Of a stretch of 64,000 bases of DNA, positions 21,780-30,820 are shown in pieces. The position numbers were made by a program, and so were the translations under genes. The stretch is from contig OY811986.1 in assembly GCA_963681505.1 (NCBI GenBank), forward strand, positions 3,313,922-3,377,921. The letters are read 5' to 3'. Each line of letters starts with the position of its first letter. Positions within the stretch are counted from its first letter, which is position 1. The DNA is from Eunapius fragilis (Eukaryota; Porifera; Demospongiae; Spongillida; Spongillidae). The notes under the pieces are model-generated. The model saw nothing but the letters and a program-made list of their open reading frames with translations, was not told the origin of the DNA and searched no databases.

Positions 21780-22534
21780 CACAGTTTGGTGCATTTTTGG
21801 CTGTTTGTTATGTGTGTTATTTATTCCTTGATTGTCATTTTATCACGGTTTTGGGATGTGTACAATTTATTAATACATTTCAGGTACAAGCATTCACTGC
21901 ATCTGGAAAATGTATTAAATTCTATTGCAATCATTGAAATCCAAGCTTACAATTCATTTCCATATAGGTCACTTTGCCATCTTTTCGTTCACTTTAGTCT
22001 GAAACAGTAAATAAAATGTGATCAATATTATATCACATACAACTGCATGAATCATGCATGCATATCATTTATTCCTTGCTCGCATTAGAGAATAGAGGAG
22101 GGGAGCTTATCATAAGCAATGCAAGTAGCATATTGAGTGTCAGTGTGTGAATGTTTTACATTTTCAAATGTTTCACATTCATAATTGTGCTAAAGGAGCT
22201 TTAACACTGTTAGAATGAGGTATATTGCAACATGGACGTCAGGAATGGATTGTCATTTGCAAATGCTACCCATTTTTAGTAATACGTAGTATGTTAGTGC
22301 ATATCGATATGCCATTACTACTTGCCTTTGTGTAATGCATGTGCACGTAAAATAATCAAATCAAGTCATATAGAAACGCATGCAATATCTAAATGGCTTA
22401 ATGATTGTGCTATGTTTACTTCACCTTGTGTTTCGGCTTAATGACAATGGCATAGTCATCATCACCTCTAAGTACTTTAGGCATCTCTTCGATAACTTGT
22501 GGACAAGCTATGGAAAACAGCACATATACATGAC
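21780..22534. other. Convergent 3' region between genes B and C
   Basis: Genes B (+) and C (-) converge here. The stretch is AT-rich, holds a candidate polyadenylation signal for B near 22010, and shows no gene, RNA or repeat that I recognise. Confidence 0.5.
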
Positions 22535-25507
22535 CTATGCAGCGCATTGTACAGAGGGCGAGATAGGAGTACCGCCATCTGTAACATCACCTTGCATTAA
22601 GATGTATTCATCCTCTTCCACTGGAGGGCTTGTCGAGGGAATGCATGAACCTGCTGGAGCGGCACCATACAACTACACTCACTACATCTCTAAGTGTTGT
22701 TCTAGTAACAGTCTGCCCTGAACAACTCACTACACATGAATACACATGCCAATACCTTTCATTTGATCTGGTTCCTTTGATGCAATCCCTGTAGATATAA
22801 AATTTTAATGACCTGGCTGGCCCAGATGTGCTCTTTAATAATTTCTGGATACTGTACCTCCTTCCTTTGTGTTCCACAGCTCTGCATACCCATCAGTAGA
22901 AATCGGCACAGTTGGAAGAACTGTTTTTGGGAAGTCCACAGGGTCATATGCAGATGCATGCAAGTACAAAGGTTATATGCATTCAGACAGAAACACTACT
23001 GCTCACAATAGAATGTTTTTATTAATGCATTTTTAGGAATCAATCACTACCTGTAATGTGTATTCCACAGTTCAACTTTTCCTATCTCACAATGTTTGGG
23101 TTCTAACTATCCTGCTTTGATTTGTATACTGATCTGCCATGGGGAGTTTAGAAAATATATTCCGATACATCAGTTTTGTAGATATCGATTTTTAAATATA
23201 ATGTACGCAAAGGCTTGGTAACCAGTATGCATGGCTCTACGACCTCTACCTGCTCTATATGCATGCACAGTTCATTCTACTATTGCTACCCTTCACCTGG
23301 AGGTCCCCTGAAGTTAATATCTTCGTAGCTGCCACTTGCATCGAGCATACGTTCAGCTATATAAGGAGAGAAGTTACAATGTCATGGTCATACAGGGAAT
23401 GCATTCATGTGTGGATATTCGTTTCTATTTTACCATGAATAATTATAAATTACCCACAATGTACTTACGTTGTGGTTGTTGTAGGGGTGTTCTGATAGCA
23501 CCCCGTCCTTTAGCGTCATGGTGAAGATGCAATCCTTTGTTTCGAAATGAGGCAAGGGAGAGAGCTGGAATTTCATATGGTAACGGACCAGTAGGAGTAT
23601 GGTTCACAGACTCTGCATCTGTAACTTGCGGTGTCTGGTCAGGGTGTTTGATAGCAAGAGTTTGTTCAGAAATCGGTCCAGTTGTAAGAACTGTATTTGG
23701 GAAGTGCATGGAGGCAAGTACGAAGGATAGTTGTATAGACAGGTCGCATATGCAGATGCATGCAAGTACAAAGGTTATAAGCATTCACTACTGTTCAATA
23801 TAAAATCCATCACTACCTCGATCTAATGTGCATTTCAAGCTTGGTCCAACTTTCCAATCTCACAATGTTCTCCTGCATGCTTTGATTTGCATGTATGCTG
23901 GTATGACTAAGGCCACAGGGAGTGTGGAAAATATATTTTGAAACATCAGTGTTGTTTGTTCAGATATCCATTTGTTTGAAACTAATGCAGGCAAAGGAGT
24001 GCATGCTCTTGGCATTATGCATGGTTCTACCACTCTACCTGCTATTTAGGCATGCTTATACCATGTTGCGTGGATGAAGTTGTAACTTCTCTCCTTATAT
24101 AGCTGAATGCATTGCTCGATGCAAGTGGCAACTACGATGATATTAACTTCAGGGGACCGCCAGGTGAAGGGTAGCAATAGTAAAATTAACTGGTATATTA
24201 CTTATACTTGGCGTGGGGTATTCTTTTTTTTATTTTTTATTTGCACCATGAATCCTATATTAAATAGGCGGACTAACGTTGTGGTTGTGGTGGGGGTGTT
24301 ATGATAGCATCACGTCCTTTAGCATCATGGTGCAGATGCAATCCCTTATTTCGAAGTGAGGCAAGGGAGAGAGCTGGAATTTCGTATGGAGACGGATCAG
24401 TAGGAATATGGTTCACAGAATCTGCAGCTTTAGCTTGCGGCGTCTGATCAGACGCGAGAGTTTGTTTTGCAAGAGCTCGGACATTATTCTTAATCAATGT
24501 GTACACTTCTTCCGCACATGGAGTGATGAAAATGAATGTCCCTGGGCCAGTTTGAGCTCTTCTTCCTGCTTCAATTTCTACACACTCGGCATTGGAACGG
24601 AAGTTCCTTATCTGATCGTATGCCCATGTTGCTATTGTTAGATTGTCCTCTAGCAGCGAAATATCTTGAGGAGTAACACGAAGTTTGTATGCTGCAGTGA
24701 GATTCATTCCCAATGCTGTAGTGTTCAGCCTCAGAATCACGTCAAAAATCCCTGAAATATTTTGGGTGGTAAAGACAATGTGCATATGCTTTAAACGCTC
24801 CATACAATAGCTTGTTAATGCTGACTTGGTTAGAGATTATATTACATCATCATGCAATGGCTCGTTAATTGGATAAATTATGCACATGTGAGTACTGTAT
24901 GCATATATACCGGCGTACCAGTGCGGCGTATCTGACTTGAAGATTTAAAGTCTTCTGAATGTTCTGCTTGACCTGTTTCGGCCACTCTTTTTATGTTAAT
25001 GGCCGCCGATTTTCGCTCTCCATTTGAGCCTCGCGACGATTTGAGTCGCTCGTCAATTAAAGCACGTTTAATATCGTCCACCCACTCGTTCGCTTCTTTG
25101 TGAGTGCTACATCCAAACCTGAGGTGGCCTAAAATAAGGCCAATTATACGTATATTGTAACGGTCTCATGTAATATTAAATGTAGACCTTTATAACGCCA
25201 CTAACTTACCGCAATCGCACCACAACTCGAACATATAGAGGTCAGACTTGCTTCTTTCGATTCTGTGACAATTCATCAGATGAATTACGCCATGGCCCTC
25301 TCCCGACTCGTTGTTGTAATGATCAAGGTACACACCCCTACCGCTCCCATGATTTAATAGTACCCACCGCTTTGACGGTTTCTGTTAGTAAGAGCATCAA
25401 ATGAAACCGCGAGTGATCGATTGATCATGTGGAAACCTCACCTCGATACCTTCTTGGAGGTATACATCCAAGTAGCCCTGCCGTGGAACCGCTTGTCTTT
25501 CAGCCAT
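22535..25507 (-). CDS. Gene C: PH-PTB adaptor with duplicated and chimeric tail exon
   Basis: Eight exons, about 461 aa: 25442-25507, 25210-25381, 24919-25128 (PH and linker), 24278-24751 (PTB), 23469-23690, 23297-23356, 22858-22920, 22535-22653. PH pieces are RQGYLDVYL, KPSKRWVLLN and RFGCSTHKEANEWVDDI. The PTB has IFDVILRLNTTALGM, TWAYDQIRNF and EAGRRAQTGPGTFIF, with both pTyr-contact arginines. Tail motifs are PYEIPAL (twice), SYEDINF, GYAELW and DEYILM (a YxxM motif, the class bound by PI3K p85 SH2). Exon 5 repeats most of the exon 4 tail and begins like exon 7, so it looks chimeric (see findings). Introns after exon 2 are all phase 1. It starts 380 bp from a divergent small gene. Confidence 0.8.
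22858..24470. repeat. Tandem segmental duplication inside gene C
   Basis: Two copies of a roughly 0.8-kb unit. About 23660-24470 runs from the exon 4 tail into the start of exon 5; about 22880-23660 runs from the rest of exon 5 to exon 7. Coding pieces (QTPQ, SVNHxPT, PYEIPALSLAS, RNKGLHLHHDAKGR) and intron pieces (GCAGATGCATGCAAGTACAA, TCTACCTGCT) are shared in the same orientation, apart from one inverted exon. Confidence 0.8.
24103..24163 (+). pseudogene. Inverted, frameshifted copy of gene C exon 6
   Basis: On the plus strand, CTGAATGCATTGCTCGATGC up to GGGACCGCCAG, with AG before and GT after, copies gene C exon 6 (minus, 23297-23356), but in the opposite orientation and with one extra base (61 versus 60 bp). 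The extra base brings a TGA into frame. Flanking intron bases (TTCTCTCCTTATATAG and GTGAAGGGTAGCAATAGTA) are inverted with it, so a segment of roughly 100 bp was flipped. Confidence 0.8.
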
Positions 25508-25887
25508 TCACCACGCCTTAAGCAAAGAATCTGCAATGTATAATGGTATTCATGCAGCTATGTCCACTAATGGAAACTTTATCAGTATATGAATGTAATG
25601 CAGCATGTATGTGCAATTCATTCGGGGTGTAGCTAAAGTAGGAGTAGGAATAGGAGTTGGTTCCTAAAAGTAGGGACAGGCTGGCCCGCAAAATACTGTG
25701 CTTAAGCTTCCCAGTACATGTACAACATCGCTACGTTAATTAAAAATGCACATGCGGAATTTAGTAGGTTTATGGTCAGCTTTTTCTGGAGAAGTATTAT
25801 AGGGGGGCAGTGCCACGATGATGGATTCGTCTCGTCGTGTAAAGATGAATTAGATCTACTGGAGCCACAAACAATCGCTGTGACAGC
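25508..25887. promoter_or_regulatory. Divergent intergenic region, gene C / small gene
   Basis: 380 bp between two divergent ATGs. No clear TATA box or repeat. Promoter activity is inferred from position only. Confidence 0.4.
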
Positions 25888-26422
25888 ATGGAAGTGAGCA
25901 GTCTTGATGCAGAGCGTGCATTGGATTATTTTCTAAAAGCTTCCACAGGCGCCGACGTGTATGGCTGCAAAATCTCCACTGTTATCCCAACGATTCCAAC
26001 AGATTTTAGATCTGCTCCATTTGTTAAGGAAAAGGTATGAATACATATGCATGCTTTGATTTATATTCATATTTACTAGGGTAGCGTCAGGTATATTCGC
26101 CAGGGGGGAGTAGTCGCCACCCGCACTTTTAATAGCGTATAAAGACTAAAATAATAAGTTTGGATCTTTCTATATGAGTTTAAAACAACCCTAACAGGCT
26201 CCTTTGTTAGCAGCATACACAGTTTTACCCAAGTAACGTTGCTCTGTAGAATACACAGGGGGGTGGCGAACACTCCTGACGTTATCGCAGGTGGCGATCA
26301 CTACCTACGCTACCCTAGTGAAGAGCCTTGTAATACTTCACAATCAGTCAGTCAAACAGGTTGATGAAGAGATCATCAACTCCGCTTACAGAGGATTCAG
26401 TGATGCGCAACTACAAAATTAG
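25888..26422 (+). CDS. Small two-exon gene, unknown (about 81 aa)
   Basis: Exon 1 (25888-26034) encodes MEVSSLDAERALDYFLKAS, then KISTVIPTIPTDFRSAPF, ending KEK at a GTATGA donor. A phase-0 acceptor (GTGAAG) at 26323 continues SLVILHNQSVKQVDEEII to a TAG at 26420-26422. A candidate AATAAA follows near 26483. I do not recognise the family: no signal peptide, no membrane segment, no zinc motif. The intron carries a 237-bp TA-flanked element whose right end abuts the acceptor. Alternatives are a remnant, or a longer gene with further exons. Confidence 0.4.
26079..26315. mobile_element. 237-bp MITE (TA target site, GGGTAGCG ends)
   Basis: Inverted ends GGGTAGCGT...TCGCCA and the reverse complement TGGCGA...ACGCTACCC, flanked by TA on both sides. 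It shares termini with the element at 989-3078. It is inserted in the intron of the small gene at 25888-26422. Confidence 0.85.
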
Positions 26423-27004
26423 TTCCATATATATTCATATATAACTAACTGTACATGTTGGTCAGAAATCAGTATCAAAGATAATAAAAATCATGATCAG
26501 GAATTGTGGTGCACTGTAGATCATTTATGAATCATGCCCACAACTGTAAACCATAAACCTAAAAGAAAATTTTATTACATGCATTCCTATACATCAAATT
26601 TTAAGGATTATAGTGCATATTCATTATTGGATTCTCAAGCACCGACCCTATCGTGCTTAACTATGACACAAGTTTCAACATGGAAGACGATTACATGTCA
26701 ACCCTGACCATGTTTATTGGCATTCTACTCAAAGCAGTATCATATAGATTGTACATATGCTGCTACATCTACTTCATTAATAAAGGGGGTCCATTAATAT
26801 TCCACAAAATATTCCATGGAATACTAACACATCTCCTGATAACTTCTTCACTTCTCATAATTCTACATTCTTTCTGTGTGAGGCATAACAAGCTTTTGAA
26901 GTCCGGATTGTCAACTATGGCAAACTACTATTCGATTGTTTCCGGTCAGAAAATTCCATGTTCTTGGAGTTTTTTTCATCAAGTATAGAAACTGTGCATC
27001 ACTA
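26423..27004. other. Intergenic, no gene seen
   Basis: AT-rich sequence after the small gene. A short frame (26653-26988) has a hydrophobic, low-information translation and no splice or family support, so it is left out. Confidence 0.4.
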
Positions 27005-27649
27005 AAGTGGGGGACAGCATCGAGGAAGTATATAGAAATACGGTAGTCCGGTGAAGCAGCAATATCAAGGTCCATGCATCAATGGATAGTATTTTTTATC
27101 TTCGATATTGGGATTAAGTATTTAGATGATTTTATTGCTATGTAGAACTTGAATTTTTCAAGATAAAAAACAGTTAATTCTTTCAATTCCATATTTTGGA
27201 CTCATTTCGGTACCGCGTTGATTTTTTCCCGCTATAGCCGGTTTCTTTGGGGCTTGAGGTACTATCAGCAATTTTTCGCACCTTTTTACTGTGTTCCGTT
27301 CGTTAACTACACATTTCTGAAGTTTTTACCCTACTTTCACCTTTCTTACGTGGCTTGTGTCAATCTGCGGTTTGCTAAAGCAACCATGAAACTCAACACT
27401 TTAGGCCCGGATGTTTTGCTACATGCACGTAATCAATTAAATATGGCGGTGCCTAGTGAGAACGCGAGCGCTTTACAGTTGAGATCCCTGGAGGCTACGA
27501 TCGCACTATTGAAGAGCAAAAGGCCTCGCGCCCTTGCAGAGGAACAAAAACAAGATATTCTCGTCGCATACCACTCGCTGCAAGCCGAAGATGCCAAGGA
27601 ACTGTTGGAAAATCCAGAACAGAAGCCTAAGGGACACTATCAACAGCGG
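27005..27649. repeat. Left terminal inverted repeat, 645 bp
   Basis: Reverse complement of 29128-29772. Identity stops abruptly after CACTATCAACAGCGG, within the transposase coding frame. Confidence 0.92.
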
Positions 27650-27691
27650 ACATCACGCAGTGTTCGAAAATCTAGATTGAAATTCACATGA
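27386..27691 (+). CDS. Truncated transposase N-terminus encoded by the left inverted repeat
   Basis: Because the terminal repeats contain the start of the transposase gene, the left repeat encodes the same N-terminus on the plus strand from an ATG at 27386 (MKLNTLGPDVLLHARNQL). It follows the transposase to HYQQR, then leaves the repeat and ends after about 15 unrelated residues (TSRSVRKSRLKFT). The catalytic core is absent. If expressed, it could bind DNA or the full protein; it may equally be a silent by-product of long repeats. Confidence 0.55.
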   Translation: MKLNTLGPDVLLHARNQLNMAVPSENASALQLRSLEATIALLKSKRPRALAEEQKQDILVAYHSLQAEDAKELLENPEQKPKGHYQQRTSRSVRKSRLKFT

Positions 27692-27840
27692 CAATTCAAA
27701 TTCAATCTTGAATGCACTGAGAACACGAAAGGGAATTAAACTAAAGAGATTATATTTAAGTAGTATGCACTATGGCATAAAGCAATTCACAATTCTGGTT
27801 CTGCATCATCAGAATTGCATTATGAACTCGATATATCACA

Positions 27841-29391
27841 CTACAAATCAGACTCATTTTCAGACTCTTCTGATGCTTCATCACTATCATCCTCAGACTC
27901 TTCTGATGCTTCATCACTATCATCCTCATCCATTCTCATATATTCTAGCTCTATTTGATGCACATGCTCATATAGTCTTTCCACTCTACCTGTTGTATCA
28001 CTACCTAACTTTTCAAATGCTTTAGCAAGGCGCTGATGTACCAGTTGCATGGTAGTGGAAACATCATACTGTCTTCCTACTTCCCCTTTAACTTGTGACC
28101 ACACCATTTCAATGGGTTGCAGATCACAATGATATGGAGGTGTATACAAAACTTCATGACCCTGCTCCTTTGCTAACTGCACTATCTCAGCGTCAACTGA
28201 GGCAACATAGGCTTTCAGTTTTTGTCTAAGAGTTGATAGCGTATCCTTTGCATTAAAAGATATGCCTAGTGTAGTTAGCACATGTTGAATCTCAGCCTTT
28301 TTTGCCTTACCAACTTTAGGTACACTTTCAGGTTTAGTACAATGGTATCGTGCATTGTCCAAACGAATAAGACAGGGTTCTGTAAGGTTTGGCAAGAGTT
28401 GCGTTTTGAACCAATGAACAAAGTTTGCTCCATTAAAATTTTGATGATAATCACCTGAAGATTTTTGGGATTGGAAAATCCACACAGAGTTAGGCACCAA
28501 ACCAGCATTGTCAGATGAATTCTTTATCCTTTTACTAGGACTGCTGTTTTGAATAGCAGCAATAAAACAAAAACGTTTGCCTTTTTTCTGTGTGCGCTCA
28601 CAAACAGATTGTGTATCGTGAGGATCAAAAAGTGAGTCATGATCCCGACGATAGTGGTGGTGAATGTACGATTCATCCAGATCTACAATGCGCAGTTGTT
28701 CACTGACTGGTGCGCTATCATTGTCAACTAGACGCTGCAAGTATCGAATGCGCGCGACAACGACAGATTCTTTTTCGCGTACCTGCAATGCAGTTGAGTC
28801 ACCGCGACGGTAGCCATGCTGCGAGAGATAGCGTCGAACACAGCGCAATGACGAGGCATAAGCTTTGGGGTCCTGCTCGTCCACAACTATCCACATCCGC
28901 TGCCTCATCAGATCTAACACGTGTCGAGCAACGACCCGTTCGTTCCTTGAGCGTTTCTCTCGCACAAGGGTGCGAACAGCAAGGAGAACGTCATTCGACT
29001 TGGGTATGCGCTGCTGTTTAGGACGACGATTGGCGGGTGGCATGGCGACTTGAATCTCCTGCTGATGATGCCAATCACGATACACCAGCCCGACTGTTTT
29101 TGTCGAATAACCCAGCAGTGCAGCTACCCGCTGTTGATAGTGTCCCTTAGGCTTCTGTTCTGGATTTTCCAACAGTTCCTTGGCATCTTCGGCTTGCAGC
29201 GAGTGGTATGCGACGAGAATATCTTGTTTTTGTTCCTCTGCAAGGGCGCGAGGCCTTTTGCTCTTCAATAGTGCGATCGTAGCCTCCAGGGATCTCAACT
29301 GTAAAGCGCTCGCGTTCTCACTAGGCACCGCCATATTTAATTGATTACGTGCATGTAGCAAAACATCCGGGCCTAAAGTGTTGAGTTTCAT
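27841..29391 (-). CDS. Transposase, DDE_3 / IS630-Tc1-mariner superfamily
   Basis: About 516 aa from the ATG at 29391. N-terminal helix-turn-helix region (HYQQRVAALLGYSTKTVGLV), then the catalytic core: IVDLDESYIHHHY (first Asp), LIRLDNARYH (second Asp) and LQPIEMVWSQVKG (Glu). I count 82 residues between the second Asp and the Glu, which matches the DD82E spacing I recall for the Sailor group of this superfamily. The C-terminus is an acidic Ser/Asp/Glu repeat coded by a duplicated block of roughly 40 bp. The first 86 codons or so lie inside the right terminal repeat. An upstream in-frame stretch open to 29559 lacks an ATG. The gene looks intact and could be active. Confidence 0.9.
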   Translation of the reverse strand: MKLNTLGPDVLLHARNQLNMAVPSENASALQLRSLEATIALLKSKRPRALAEEQKQDILVAYHSLQAEDAKELLENPEQKPKGHYQQRVAALLGYSTKTVGLVYRDWHHQQEIQVAMPPANRRPKQQRIPKSNDVLLAVRTLVREKRSRNERVVARHVLDLMRQRMWIVVDEQDPKAYASSLRCVRRYLSQHGYRRGDSTALQVREKESVVVARIRYLQRLVDNDSAPVSEQLRIVDLDESYIHHHYRRDHDSLFDPHDTQSVCERTQKKGKRFCFIAAIQNSSPSKRIKNSSDNAGLVPNSVWIFQSQKSSGDYHQNFNGANFVHWFKTQLLPNLTEPCLIRLDNARYHCTKPESVPKVGKAKKAEIQHVLTTLGISFNAKDTLSTLRQKLKAYVASVDAEIVQLAKEQGHEVLYTPPYHCDLQPIEMVWSQVKGEVGRQYDVSTTMQLVHQRLAKAFEKLGSDTTGRVERLYEHVHQIELEYMRMDEDDSDEASEESEDDSDEASEESENESDL

Positions 29392-29772
29392 GGTTGCTTT
29401 AGCAAACCGCAGATTGACACAAGCCACGTAAGAAAGGTGAAAGTAGGGTAAAAACTTCAGAAATGTGTAGTTAACGAACGGAACACAGTAAAAAGGTGCG
29501 AAAAATTGCTGATAGTACCTCAAGCCCCAAAGAAACCGGCTATAGCGGGAAAAAATCAACGCGGTACCGAAATGAGTCCAAAATATGGAATTGAAAGAAT
29601 TAACTGTTTTTTATCTTGAAAAATTCAAGTTCTACATAGCAATAAAATCATCTAAATACTTAATCCCAATATCGAAGATAAAAAATACTATCCATTGATG
29701 CATGGACCTTGATATAGCTGCTTCACCGGACTACCGTATTTCTATATACTTCCTCGATGCTGTCCCCCACTT
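29128..29772. repeat. Right terminal inverted repeat, 645 bp
   Basis: Reverse complement of 27005-27649. Contains the transposase start codon and presumably its promoter. Confidence 0.92.
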
Positions 29773-30820
29773 TAATAAATGCAATTCATCTCACTGAGTA
29801 CAATCTCAGAACATTGTAGAATACATGTTGATTCTTACATCTGGAATAGCAATTGTTGATCAAATTAAACATATGCGGTTCTCAATTCCTGGACATTCCT
29901 ATGGCTGTTGTGGTGCTGCATTTCTCCATAACCCATCAAGTAATGCCCCACACACAGAGTGAACAAGAAGACATTATTACATAGGATAGCAATTTCTATG
30001 AATGCAGATCTCACCAATTGTCCAAACCACAGCCTTTCTAAGCAGTACGTCATGCATGGATCGTACCATTCTACATGGCAGCATTTGAAGGTGTGCAGAT
30101 GGTTGATAAGATTGAAGAACTACCAAAGGAAATGGTGCTATGCGGTTACTCTGAAGTTATGAACTTGCTAGGTATTCAATAGCATATAACTACAGACATT
30201 GTGTAGAGTGGAGAATCCTTATGATGGTTTAGGGCCAACAGATCAAGTACTACTGAACCTCTTGACAAAAAGAGTTTAATGAACAAAGGACTTACTGGAT
30301 CTCATGTCTATTATCTTTAGTCTACAGGGATGTATTGAGTCCATGTGCATGCACGAAATTCACTACACTGATATTCAGTATTCAGTTGGTTCAATTCAAG
30401 AATTTTCACTCATTCAAGTGTCACATCACCAGCTTCCCATGCACACTCACATCTCATTTTCAAGATTTCTTTCCCCTATACTCCTCAGTAACTTAAAGCT
30501 TAACTCAACTCCTACTATAATGCATCAGCAGTTACTTTGCCAAGTAAGGTATGAACTCCACACATATGTGCACACATTTCAGGCATCAACTCCTATTTAT
30601 TACTCCTCAGTACTATTATATTTAGTTACACCCATTCATGATCATTTGGTCGGTTACAATTTAGGCAAAGATTTTCAATTATTATATAAATAGGGAAAAT
30701 GGTATATTGTTTGCATGGCGTTCTCATGCATGCAGTATATGAATGTTACAATGAAGTGACCAGTTGCACGCATACGTTCCTATGCTAAATGTGTCTACGT
30801 GCAGTTTATATATATCTTCT
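29773..30820. other. Intergenic, no gene seen
   Basis: AT-rich, downstream of gene D on its 3' side. Frames present (for example 30304-30693) are short, without splice or family support. I see no RNA gene or repeat. Confidence 0.4.

Larger units (their letters stand above)
27005..29772 (-). mobile_element. Tc1/mariner-superfamily transposon with 645-bp inverted repeats
   Basis: The ends AAGTGGGGGACAGCATCGAG are inverted at both sides and flanked by TA. The left repeat (27005-27649) and right repeat (29128-29772) are each 645 bp and match almost base for base (one A/T difference noticed near 27060). The near identity of the arms suggests recent activity. The element is 2,768 bp and carries one transposase gene on the minus strand. 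It lies between the small gene and gene D. Confidence 0.92.

Noticed and set aside
28710-29021. Plus-strand frame opposite the transposase
   Set aside because: Antisense shadow of the transposase coding region, low-complexity Arg/Ser content.
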